This document shows, piece by piece, positions 11,737 to 21,246 of a stretch of 64,000 bases of DNA. Origin of the DNA: Taiwanofungus camphoratus. Taxonomy: Eukaryota > Basidiomycota > Agaricomycetes > Polyporales > Taiwanofungaceae. The translations under genes and the position numbers were made by a program. The notes under the pieces were generated by a model, which was given only the letters and a program-made list of their open reading frames with translations, made no database searches and was not told the DNA's origin. The stretch lies in the NCBI GenBank assembly GCA_003999685.1, contig CP021225.1, positions 1,426,001-1,490,000 on the forward strand, in the 5' to 3' direction. Numbering within the stretch: the stretch's first letter is position 1; the number at the start of each line of letters is the position of its first letter.

Positions 11737-12739
11737 TCAGGACTGAAGGTACACGTAAGGCTGTAGAATAGGATCTCGCTCAAGATTATGGGTCCCACGC
11801 AATCCTGCTATGGAGACGAAACCATGGAAGTTGTGGATGGGCGTTCCGTCTCTATCACCCTGTCAACAAAGGTATAACATGTTAAACAACAAGTGGTAAA
11901 AGTATTTTCATGTGAATTCACTACCGGTTCATATGCGGAAAGCAGTCTCTTGACACGGACGTTGCAACGACGCAGTAGATTACTTGGCTCTTCTTGTCTT
12001 ATGATGTCTGCTGCACATTGAACGAAATACGTCAAAGTAATTCTGAATAGCATTGGGTCTTTTTTTCGTCAAAATTTGACCTGAAAAGTACATCTCTACC
12101 GAAATGTCGGCGCTGAATAAGCGCTATGAAATGGTCTCGTACGCACGGATTCGTGCTTGCCGAAAGTTCCCTGGACAGCACAGGTCACCGGGACCATCGC
12201 CACTAGAGATGACAATATCTACATGGCAGAAGCACGAACGGACTCGACTGGTCTGACTAACCTTCTTTGTCCCCACTCTGAAAGGGTGGTGATTTGGAAT
12301 CTCAACCCACTCTGACAGGTTCGAACATACTCCGCGAGCCTTATTTCCAAAACCGTTCTGATGTGGCTTCGAGCAAAGAACGGGGATCATCAGCACAGCG
12401 CTGAACGGCGCAACAATGTATACTCACCGCAGGATCATATTGTCAGCGCCTACTAGGTATGTCGACCAACGATCGCCTTCGACGTCGCCCTGTGATACTC
12501 AGCGCAAATGAAATTCATCTTTTGAATCCCAGCAATGGTTTGGCTAGCGTCGCATTCGCGATGCCTGATAGTGACTCACCATAATCGGCCGGCCCAACGT
12601 GGCAATTTGATGTACAAACGCAGAGTGGCTTCCATCTTCGCTCGCTAAATCCTGAGCTTCCAATAATGCGGCTAGGTGGTGGCCAGGTGATGTCGATGCC
12701 GTTCTGTAACTTCAAATTGCAGGACTTCTTGAAGGGCAT
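11737..12739 (-). CDS. Candidate multi-exon gene, unknown function, exon chain unresolved
   Basis: Several minus-strand segments look like exons but I could not join them all. One reads GDVEGDRWSTYLVGADNMIL between a CACAG acceptor and a GTGAGT donor near 12420-12485; another near 12260-12360 includes SEWVEIPNHHPFRVGTKK followed by a GT donor; one near 12110-12205 reads VPVTCAVQGTFGKHE; the last (about 11737-11865) includes GTPIHNFHGFVSIAGLRG and ends at TGA 11739-11737. A TATA box (TATATAAGG) lies near 12790, about 50 nt upstream of the ATG at 12739, which suggests a short leader. I do not recognise the family. The protein could be intact with about six small introns, or partly decayed. Confidence 0.35.
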
Positions 12740-13259
12740 GAGAGATAATCCAGAAGACAACGTTCAGGTGATATCGAACTGCATCCGGATACCTTATATA
12801 CTTCATTGTCCAAACCTTATAGCAGGAATGTAACGTTTGTGAACTCTGCAAAGAATCATCGGTGACATAGGCCCCGAAAGACCTTCATACTACAAAACAA
12901 ACTAGATTTTTTTGGCATCAGCGGAACGGGAAATAGCAGCTTAAGAACAACGCCCGCGGAAGCCCTCAGCGCTTTGTCGTATATAAATAGCTCAGAAGAC
13001 CGTTAATTATTTTTGGGTGACCTGCATGTGAACCAGACGGGAATATCTTGACCCGATATCCGCGACAAAGTAAGCCTCTCTACATGTCCGAGAAATGAAT
13101 TGTAGTCCGACTGCAAATTTCAGAGCCCAATGTACACCTGTGCTGTGGCTGTTGAACTGTATGTAAGCTGGGGTGTAATCAGTGCATCAAACAAAGACCT
13201 TAGTCTGCTCCTTAGAAAGTAACGCAGCTATGATGTCCAGAGGTCATCTGACCTGATGT
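12740..13259. other. Intergenic
   Basis: Holds the minus-strand TATA-like TATATAAGG near 12790; otherwise nothing recognised. Confidence 0.4.
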
Positions 13260-14186
13260 TGAACTTCAGCTTCCACCCTTGTTATACCCTATAGACATGT
13301 GTTGTGCTTAGTTCATTCATCTCTTATGCCAAACTCTCACCCCATCCCACTGTCAGCATTCCCCATTTGCAGTACATCCTTGAGTATATCAGTTTTCAGT
13401 TTCTCCATTGGTTTTCAGTTTATCATCAGTTTTGCTCTTAGTTTCCTTCAACTCCTTTGTACCTGGCTGGTATCTCATCAGTCCACTATCTTAGGATTAG
13501 AAGGCTATGTTCTTACCTTCCTGGGACTGTCTGCACTTTGACATAAGATCCTGTCATGCAGAATTTTTTGGCCTCTTACTCCCTTGCACATACAAAACTT
13601 CTAGGCCCCTGGCAGTGGTTTAGGTGGTTTCTTTGTCATGTCTCTTGCTCACTCTTCTCTATTAGTATCCCCCTTAGGCTTACTATCTCGTCTATCTCAG
13701 ATACATTGGACCTACTCTCTAGGTTCACCCACAGGACTCTCTAGGTTGTATCAATACACATCATCATTATATGCACACATCACAACATCATCAACAGGTG
13801 TGCATTATGCATTGATGAGCAGATGTACCACTACTGCATTCTCCTCCTCCACCACCACTTTCTCTTTCCACTTTATGCTCCTGCCAGACAGCATGGCACT
13901 GTGGATCTATATGCCATTCAACTCACACAGCACTGCATGGACATTGTTTGATGGCCACAGGTATGTCAAACTCAAGCATAAGCTTTCTCATCACTGTTTT
14001 ATCATGCTGTACTCAAAACTCTTGCTGGTCACGCAGAGGGCAATCACATCAAAGTGACAGTGTCAAAGTATCTGCTCCCCTACAGTCTGTGCAGACACAC
14101 AGCCAATGGACTGGTTTAACTCAATCTCATGCATACTAAAGTGAAATGAGTGCAAGCACCAGAAGTTGTTTGTCATCATCAAGGAG
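13260..14186 (+). repeat. CpG-poor relic of LTR family C
   Basis: About 13260-13753 aligns by eye, end to end, with 41880-42420 (the 3' third of LTR C): both have a GTGTTGTGC/GTTGCATAC start, an ATATCAGTTTTCAG run, CTTCAACTCCTTTG, CCTACCTTCCTGGGACTGT, AAGATCCTGTCATGCAG and a terminal CTAGGTTGTATCA. CpG dinucleotides of the younger copy are mostly TpG or CpA here. 13754-14186 is of similar composition without a recognised match. Confidence 0.65.
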
Positions 14187-14741
14187 TGATACAAGCTGGT
14201 ATCAACGACCGGAAAGCCTCGAACGTGAGGACCTGGCTACTCGTGATAGTAGTGAGGCTTTATGGACACTGCGTATGTCCTCCTGGGCGAAGTCGATGGA
14301 GTCGAGCGAGTACTCAGGTACGAAGCGAGAGGTCGCAAGATACGAGTATAAGATTGCTAGAGGTGACTAGCTACTTGGTAACCAGATCGAACTTAAGGTC
14401 CGACCTACAAAGTACACGGCCTTATATACGTATTCTACCCTGCGCACGGACCATGGCACGTGGTCTAGGAATCAGCATGAGTAAGCGTAAGTAAGGCGAT
14501 ATGAGTCATTGGGCCGTATTAGCAATCAGTAAGCGTAAGACGAAATGTATAAGCGGGGCCCGATATGAGTCAGAGTCCATGAGTAACCGGGGCCCGTCCG
14601 GGGCCTGTATCGTAAGCAGTAATGAGTCAGGATACTGCGCAAAGAAGCTGGGCCTACCCGAGGCCCGTCCTAGAAGCGAAAAGGTCATGAGACCGATCCG
14701 AGGTCCGACCGATAAGATATGCGATGAAAGAAATTGTATCA
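14187..14741 (-). repeat. 3' LTR of the chromovirus
   Basis: 555 bp, TGATAC...GTATCA, near-identical to 20692-21246. The adjoining internal side carries the polypurine tract. Confidence 0.95.
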
Positions 14742-14755
14742 TTACCCCCCTACTT
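14742..14755 (-). other. Polypurine tract of the chromovirus
   Basis: Minus strand AAGTAGGGGGGTAA directly abuts the 3' LTR, the expected plus-strand DNA primer site in reverse transcription. Confidence 0.85.
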
Positions 14756-15016
14756 ATGATTGAACACCTGGTCAATCAACTAAACTTCACTGGGGACGTG
14801 TCGAGTCTCTCCGAGTCGAACTTTTGGTGACCGTCGATGAACTTGACGAACTTCCGAGGACGAACTTGAAAAACTTTCCTGGAAGTGACGAGCGGGTGTT
14901 TCACCACGACCTATAAGGGATGACCCTTGAACCCATAGGGGATGACCCCTCCAACCGCGAGCATCCTTTCAGCTCGAACTTTACAGTTTTACGACATGTC
15001 AGTCGTACGGTGTAGT
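14756..15016 (-). other. 3' untranslated part of the chromovirus
   Basis: Non-coding. Contains a doubled phrase GGGATGACCC (about 14917-14950) and three copies of an AGTTTAACGAC-like phrase (about 14985-15055), of unknown use. Confidence 0.5.
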
Positions 15017-15271
15017 TTAACGACGTGCACGGTCGTTCCCTCGCAGTTTAACGACATGCAGGAACCACTCTGGATAATATGGTGGTACTGGGTCGTGGGC
15101 GAATGCATAATTGACGGCGGTGCATTCGCGCGTAAGGTGCCCAGGCGACGGGTGACTACAGCGGAGACATTTGTAGTCGGGGCACGTCCTGTGTGAGTGA
15201 CGAGTGCTACCGCAGAGGTAGCACAGACCGTAGCGAGTGAACGAGGATGAAGGACCGTTTGACTGAGACAT
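15017..15271 (-). CDS. Accessory ORF with two zinc knuckles, downstream of pol
   Basis: 84 residues from a true ATG at 15271, 27 bp after the pol stop. The first knuckle reads CYLCGSTRHSHRTC (C-x2-C-x4-H-x4-C); the second reads CLRCSHPSPGHLTREC (C-x2-C-x6-H-x4-C, two residues longer than standard). The N-terminus is Ser-rich. Gag already carries its own CCHC knuckle, so this is a separate putative nucleic-acid-binding protein made from the 3' part of the element. It has no stop or frame break although pol does. It could be a captured gag fragment or a genuine third gene acting in RNA packaging or strand transfer; function is inferred only. Confidence 0.65.
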   Translation of the reverse strand: MSQSNGPSSSFTRYGLCYLCGSTRHSHRTCPDYKCLRCSHPSPGHLTRECTAVNYAFAHDPVPPYYPEWFLHVVKLRGNDRARR

Positions 15272-15298
15272 GCGGGTGAAAATGCGACTCCTCTTTTC

Positions 15299-18200
15299 TC
15301 ATCGTAAATTCTTGCACTGCTTATATGCATTTAGCAGTTCGTCCGCAGTACCGGCTAAGTTTTCTTCCGGTTTCCATAAGTCATCGGCGGATGAGTAACC
15401 TTTCCACCTGACTCGATATTCTCGGCGATTCCTTCGGCGATTCTCACGATGTCCGACCAGAGCTTCGACTTCGTAGTTATCTTCGCCGCTGATAAGCTCC
15501 GGTGGGGGTTCCATGTAGTTGGGACCATGCGTGTCTGTTTCGGTGTATGGTGAAAGAAGTGCGGCGTGGAAAACGGGGTGCACTCGCCATGTCGTCGGGA
15601 GTTTCAGCTTATAAGACACCGGTCCTAGAACGTCCGTGATTTCGAAGGGTCCCTCGCGCTTGGGAGCCAACTTCCTCGTCGGGTATGGCAGCTTTAGATT
15701 TCGTGAGTCTAGCCATACCTTTTGTCCTTTGCGGAAACCCGTTCCTTTGGGTTGTACGTGTCTTGCTAACACCGCCTGTGCTAGCTCCATTGCTGAGTGT
15801 GCGTCTTCCCAAATCTTCTGCAAGTTCCACAGTCAATAAGCGGCGCCCGGGGTGTCCGATCCGGGGTGTACGACGGGAATTCCTCGAGGTTCATAGCCCA
15901 TCATGACCTTGAAGGGTGACACCTTGATCGTAGAATGCTCACGCGAGTTGTGAGCGAATTGTGCCGAGCCTAGCAGCGATGACCAATTGTCCGGGTTGTT
16001 GCTCGTGAAGCATCGCAGGTAGATCTCAAGTTCCTGGTTGACTCGTTCCGTTTCTCCGTCCGTTTGAGGGTGGAACACTGTGCTCATAGCCGACTTGACT
16101 CCGGTCATGCGGCAAAGCTCCTGGAATACCTTTGATGCGAATTGTGGTCCTCGATCGCTAATGATCTTGTCCGGAAGACCAAACCACTTGTATACCTCAT
16201 GATATAATGCCTCGGCTGTTCCTGATGCGTCAATCGTTTTGTTGCATGGAATGAAAATTACCCCCTTCGTAAGGTCGTGGTCCACAACGACCAAAATTGA
16301 ATCGTAGCCCTCTGAAGTCGGCAAATCCGTAATGAAATCGCAGCAGAATGTACTGAACGGAGTGGCGTGCTGTGCAGATTTGATCGGGAGTAGGGCCGGT
16401 CGGGTGGGGTGCGTGTTAACTTTCATTTGCTGGCAAGTGCCGCAACCTTTGACATATCGCGTGACGAAGTCAGCCATTCCGGGCCACCAGTAGTCTCGTC
16501 GAACGGACGAGAGGGTTTTCTGAATTCCAGGGTGGCCGGCGGAGGGGAGGTCATGATAATTCGAGACCGTTTGTCGTCGTAGATCCTCATCCAGGGGAAT
16601 ATACACCCGATTATCGTAGAGGAGGTCTCCATCTCAAACTGTCCAGTGATCGTTTGAGCCGTTTCGTGCATTGCGCATTCCTTCCGTATACACCGAGTCA
16701 TTTACGTATGCTTCCGTGATGGAGGCCCTGAGACTCGTGTCGATTGCTGCTGCCCATACCTTGTCTGGTAGGACGGTTACATCCTGGTTGTCTGATGAAC
16801 CGTCATCGTGATCGGAGCGTCGGGAGAGCGCGTCGCTTTGCACCATTTGCGTGCCCGGGACATGAATTAACCTGTAATCGAATTCGGACAGGCGGAGAGC
16901 CCATCGCGCTTGCCTTCGATTCAGATTCCGTGCCGTCTTCCAGTACGTCAGATTCTTGTGGTCGCTATAGATCGTGACCGGATACGGGCTACTGATGAGA
17001 AGGTGACTCCATTCATTGAGTCCCCTCATGACGCCCATGAGTTCTCGGTCATAGACATCGTAATTTCGTTCCGCGGGCGTCATGCTTTGGGAAATATAAC
17101 CGCACGAATGCCAATCGCCGTTGTTGTCCTTTTGCCTGAGGACGGCACCCATGGCGAACTTTGATGCATCCGTTTCCAACACGAACGGCTTCTCTGGGTC
17201 AGGCATCTGTAAAACCGGTTGTTCCAGGAAAGCTTTCTTCAGTGCCTCGAAAGCTTCCTGTTGTTCATCGTCCCAGTGCCATTTGACGTCTTTTCGCGTA
17301 AGCGAGACCAGAGGCTGGGCCAGGTGCGAGAAGCTGTGTATAAACCGGCGGTAGAAGTTTCCAAATCCAATGAACGACCGAACCTCCCTGAGGTTCTTAG
17401 GTATCGGCCAGTCCTTGATGCCGGCTACCTTGACTGGGTCCATGGCGAGTTGTCCGGGTCTGATGATCATGCCTAAGAATTCGACTTCTTGCACGTCGAA
17501 TTTGCACTTTTCCGGTTTGAGATACAGGTCAGTATCTCGAAGTCTTTCGATAACTCGCCGTGTTCGCTTCTTATGCTCCTCGGGGTCTGTCGAGTAGATA
17601 AGGATGTCGTCCATATAGATTGCCAACCATCCTTCCTTGAGCATGTCTGCGAAGACCGTGTTCATCATCCGTTGGAACGTTGCCGGTGAGTTGCACATCC
17701 CGAAGAACATTACCAGGGGTTCGTAGAATGAGGGAGGTCCTTCCCCTGCTGCTGGAACACCGAAAGCCACTTTCCATTTGTCACCTTCGCGGATGCGGAG
17801 GTTGTTGTATCCTTGACGAAGGTCCATCTTCGTGAAGATCGTGGCGTTATTGAGGCATTCCAGAAGCTCCGTTACGAGGGGAAGAGGGTATCTGTCTTTG
17901 ATCGTTCCCTCGTTGAGTTCTCTATAGTCCTGGCAAGGTCGGTATCCGCCGTCCTTCTTATCCACGAAGAAGAACGGACTTGCGAGTGGTGATTTGGACG
18001 GTCGGATGTATCCCTTCTCTATATTCTCTTCGAGGAACTTGTCCAGTTCCGCTCGTTGATCCTGGTTAAGAGAGTACGTCGTCTGCTTGAAGTCCTTAAA
18101 ATCCGGCTTGAGATTTATCTCGTGGTCGAACTCCAAATGCCGGGGAAGTCTCGCTGCTTTGGCTTTGTCGAACACCGGGAGGAGGTCGTGGAGGTACTCA

Positions 18201-19275
18201 GGAACGAGTTCCGTGACCGGTTTCTCCTCTTTCTTGGCGTGTTCCTTGATCGCGAGTTCCGTGGATGTGGTGAGTCGACCAATGTCGTGCTTGACCTGCC
18301 AGATAAGACCGTTTTCTAGACGGCGATAGGTTCCGTCGAGAGGGTACTTCTCCTCCGTAAGGGGTGCGTCTCGATACACTGGGTACAAGTCTTGTCCATA
18401 TGTTATGATCCGATTGTCTCCTTCGATGAACGCGATAACCAGTTCATCGTCGTCGATCGTTTCCATCGCCTGATCCAGTGTGATACTGTTGACCGATTCT
18501 TCTACTGGGGGTGTAACTGGGATGTCACGGCGTGCCGTCTCCCTAGACATGTCTGTCGTCGGCAGGACAGGAGACATGGTGTCGATCACCTCGAAGTCTC
18601 CTTCGTCCTCTACCTCCTCAACGGTGGGCTGCCATTGTTGTTTGAGGCGTTTGTCTCGTCTGGCGAGGAATGCCGCTACTTGTGGACAAGGGGGTGCTGA
18701 CCAGTCTACCTCATAGTCTAGCACGGGATCCAGGGCTTCCCCCTGTTCTCGTTCGGCTAGTTTCTTCAGCTCCAGTCGCGCCACTCGTTGCGCGATGATC
18801 CCCTTCTTCCACTCCCGAGACTCTTGCAGGGTCATGCGGTGCTTCAGTTCCACACGACCCCCCTTCCAGTCGATACTGGGGTTTTCGAGTTTGAGCCAGG
18901 TATGTCCGAAGATGACGTCTTCGTTCCCTATACTGGCCACGTATGCTTTGACAAACCGGGGCTCGCTCCCGATTTTGTACGATAGCAAGGCTCGTCTGTT
19001 AATGAGCGCTTGCTTGTTGGCAGTGCCGTCCACGTTGAACACCAGTATTGGGCGTGGTAGCGCCTCAGTCCGTAACTTGTGTTCCTTAACAAATCGTGGA
19101 TGCACGAATATTCCTGATGCGCCACTATCGATAAAGGCGCGGGCTTCGACGGCTTTTCGTCCCACAGTAATCGGAATGTGAAGAGCTCTGTCATTCCGAA
19201 CTACAAGTACAACACGGGACAGTAAAATGGATACGGGCAGTGGTTGCGTCGGCTCACCCTGCCCCTTTAAAAATC
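15299..19275 (-). pseudogene. Pol polyprotein: protease, RT, RNase H, integrase, chromodomain; two in-frame TGA codons
   Basis: One reading frame runs from the gag overlap to the stop at 15299. Protease active site AFIDSGASGIFV; RT blocks FVDKKDGGYRPCQDYRELN and the catalytic YMDDILIY; RNase H start FVLETDASKFAMGA; integrase HHCC zinc finger (H-x3-H with CGTCQQMK) and DDE residues in FCCDFITDLP, IISDRGPQF and a Glu in QTDGETERVNQ; a GPF/Y-like REGPFEI; and a C-terminal chromodomain around EYRVRWKGYSSADDLWKPEE. The frame is broken only by TGA at 16636-16634 (between RNase H and the zinc finger) and TGA at 15835-15833 (after the integrase core). Both would be Arg codons if read CGA, so single C-to-T changes explain them. 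Pol is reached from gag by a -1 shift. Without readthrough the integrase is not made as one chain. Confidence 0.93.
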
Positions 19276-19277
19276 CT
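19266..19277 (-). other. Probable -1 ribosomal frameshift site at the gag stop
   Basis: Minus strand GGATTTTTAAAGG. In the gag frame it reads GAT TTT TAA; the pol frame reads TTT TTA AAG, one base back. A Phe tRNA on TTT can re-pair with the upstream TTT when the stop enters the A site. The heptamer is not a perfect X-XXY-YYZ site, so the mechanism is inferred. Confidence 0.55.
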
Positions 19278-20640
19278 CCGTTCCTAACTCCTCGAACATT
19301 GCCCTTTTCTCATCCGATGAGAGCGTCTTGATGTACGAGCGGAAATCCATGGGGGATCGCGCCTCGGGTTCTTTCGAGGTATTTCTTTGACCTGTTTTGG
19401 CCGTCTTCTTCAGACACCTGCGCACCGCGTGTCCTCCCTTGTGGCAGTAGAAACATAGACGATTGTCCATGTGGTACTTCCTTTCCTTTTCGCTAAGGTT
19501 ACATCCGTCTTCCCACTTCTTGGTGAACGGTGTGGGACGCGGGGTAACGAGTGCGTCCACTTCCATGGGTTCGCCGTAATCGATGTTGGAGGTAGCGGAG
19601 AGGGTTTGGTCGATCCCTCTGTAGACGGCGTCGAGGTGAAGAACGTCGGCGTACCATTTTTCCATGGAGTTGGGTCGTTCCGTGTTGGTGCGACCTGCGA
19701 GTGTTGTGTAGATCTGGCGGTCCAGACCTTTGATGAAGATCGCCCTCAACGTGGGGTAATCGTTCTCGGTGCGTTGGCCTTGGAGGCTCGTGAAAGCGTC
19801 CTTTAACTTGGCCTTCTCTGCCAGGAGTCGGAACCTCTCCACGTACATCTTTGTACTGACCCTGGTCTTCTTGTTTAGTTGCTTGGCCGGCAACTCCATT
19901 AGCACCTGGTGAGCCCTCTGGACTCCCTCGTGCTCAGGGAACGCGAGTCGCAAGCTCGCCTTGAATACGTCCCAGCTAGCGTAGGGAGCATGCCCTCCCG
20001 CAGCCCGTTCGTAAAACGTATCGCGCCAGATACGTGCGTCCTGCCCTCCTTTCATGAGAGCGACTGTGTAAGCGATCTTTGCATCATCGCTTAACCCTTG
20101 ATTGTTGGTGGCAGTGAGGTAGTGCTCCACCCGCTGGAGGAAACGCTCCAGATCTTCTCCTTGCCCAGTGAACGGCTCTGGTGCAGGAATGTCGAGCTTA
20201 AGGGGTCGACTCCCCTGTTGCTGTTGCGCCGAAAGGTGCGCTATGAGCGCCTCGAGCTCCGCCCTGGTCATTGTTGCGATAGTAGCCATCGTGGTAGGGG
20301 TTGTGGGTGTTACGGGTGTGGAAGGAAGTGATGGAAACGTGGGAGTAGTCGGAGTGGCTATCAGCGGTGTCGAAGGTATCGACGCGGGAAAGAAACCGGC
20401 TGGGTCTCTTCCGTCTGGTGGAGGGTTACGTCTGAAGTAGGAGGCTAATTTCTCCTGTGCTCGTCGATTCGAAATTGTCCCTGCCCACGCAAGTGGAGAG
20501 TTCGGGTAGATCAGATCGAGGTTCTGGTCAACGAAAGTCCAATGAAGACGATCGTACAGAAGCGGCGCGTCGTTCACTTGAGTCGGCAATCCCCAAGCGG
20601 TGGGGTCGACTGTCTCGATGGTAGACGTGGTGTCTGATGG
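19267..20640 (-). CDS. Gag polyprotein of the chromovirus
   Basis: Forms the capsid and packages element RNA. The frame is open from 20640 to TAA 19269-19267 (about 457 codons). A flexible Pro/Thr-rich N-terminal third is followed by a helical capsid-like section (EPFTGQGEDLERFLQRVEHY and AFPEHEGVQRAHQVL) typical of Ty3/gypsy Gag, then a zinc knuckle CFYCHKGGHAVRRC (C-x2-C-x4-H-x4-C) near the C-terminus. No ATG occurs in frame before the conserved part: the first codons after an upstream TAA read Pro-Ser-Asp-Thr-Thr. Either the start codon has mutated or initiation is non-AUG. It ends exactly at the T-run that links it to pol. Confidence 0.88.
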   Translation of the reverse strand, partial: PSDTTSTIETVDPTAWGLPTQVNDAPLLYDRLHWTFVDQNLDLIYPNSPLAWAGTISNRRAQEKLASYFRRNPPPDGRDPAGFFPASIPSTPLIATPTTPTFPSLPSTPVTPTTPTTMATIATMTRAELEALIAHLSAQQQQGSRPLKLDIPAPEPFTGQGEDLERFLQRVEHYLTATNNQGLSDDAKIAYTVALMKGGQDARIWRDTFYERAAGGHAPYASWDVFKASLRLAFPEHEGVQRAHQVLMELPAKQLNKKTRVSTKMYVERFRLLAEKAKLKDAFTSLQGQRTENDYPTLRAIFIKGLDRQIYTTLAGRTNTERPNSMEKWYADVLHLDAVYRGIDQTLSATSNIDYGEPMEVDALVTPRPTPFTKKWEDGCNLSEKERKYHMDNRLCFYCHKGGHAVRRCLKKTAKTGQRNTSKEPEARSPMDFRSYIKTLSSDEKRAMFEELGTEDF

Positions 20641-20677
20641 TTAGCCCTACTAGATAAGACTAGGGGGCGACTTAGCG

Positions 20678-20691
20678 TAAGTTCGATCTTT
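20678..20691 (-). other. Primer-binding site, self-complementary to the element's own 5' RNA end
   Basis: Minus strand AGATCGAACTTA begins 2 nt after the 5' LTR. It is not a tRNA-type PBS (no TGG). Its exact complement TAAGTTCGATCT sits in the LTR at 20900-20889, exactly where transcription should start. This is the Tf1-type self-priming arrangement. Confidence 0.75.
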
Positions 20692-21246
20692 TGATACAAG
20701 CTGGTATCAATGACCGGAAAGCCTCGAACGTGAGGACCTGGCTACTCGTGATAGTAGTGAGGCTTTATGGACACTGCGTATGTCCTCCTGGGCGAAGTCG
20801 ATGGAGTCGAGCGAGTACTCAGGTACGAAGCGAGAGGTCGCAAGATACGAGTATAAGATTGCTAGAGGTGACTAGCTACTTGGTAACCAGATCGAACTTA
20901 AGGTCCGACCTACAAAGTACACGGCCTTATATACGTATTCTACCCTGCGCACGGACCATGGCACGTGGTCTAGGAATCAGCATGAGTAAGCGTAAGTAAG
21001 GCGATATGAGTCATTGGGCCGTATTAGCAATCAGTAAGCGTAAGACGAAATGTATAAGCGGGGCCCGATATGAGTCAGAGTCCATGAGTAACCGGGGCCC
21101 GTCCGGGGCCTGTATCGTAAGCAGTAATGAGTCAGGATACTGCGCAAAGAAGCTGGGCCTACCCGAGGCCCGTCCTAGAAGTGAAAAGGTCATGGGACCA
21201 ATCCGAGGTCCGACCGATAAGATATGCGATGAAAGAAATTGTATCA
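20692..21246 (-). repeat. 5' LTR of the chromovirus
   Basis: 555 bp. In element orientation U3 is 21246-20901 and R/U5 is 20900-20692, given the inferred start site. Target duplication GGAG follows at 21247. Confidence 0.95.
20900..20933 (-). promoter_or_regulatory. TATA box and inferred transcription start of the chromovirus
   Basis: TATATAA (20933-20927) lies 27-33 nt upstream of 20900, the first base of the 12-nt segment complementary to the PBS. Spacing is what a Pol II TATA promoter needs, and it supports the self-priming model. Confidence 0.7.

Larger units (their letters stand above)
14187..21246 (-). mobile_element. Full-length Ty3/gypsy chromovirus, 7,060 bp
   Basis: Flanked by two 555-bp LTRs differing at only about four positions, so insertion is recent. 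The LTRs start TGATAC and end GTATCA, and the element is bracketed by GGAG (14183-14186 and 21247-21250), a 4-bp target duplication. In minus orientation it reads 5' LTR (21246-20692), self-complementary primer site, gag, -1 shift, pol (PR-RT-RNaseH-IN-chromodomain), an extra zinc-knuckle ORF, polypurine tract, 3' LTR (14741-14187). Pol contains two in-frame TGA codons, so this copy is probably not autonomous. It is CpG-rich while the host sequence on both sides is CpG-poor. The chromodomain and self-priming place it near the Tf1/sushi group of chromoviruses. Confidence 0.95.

Noticed and set aside
17219-18716. Several plus-strand frames of 70-130 codons
   Set aside because: Shadows of the chromovirus pol on the minus strand.
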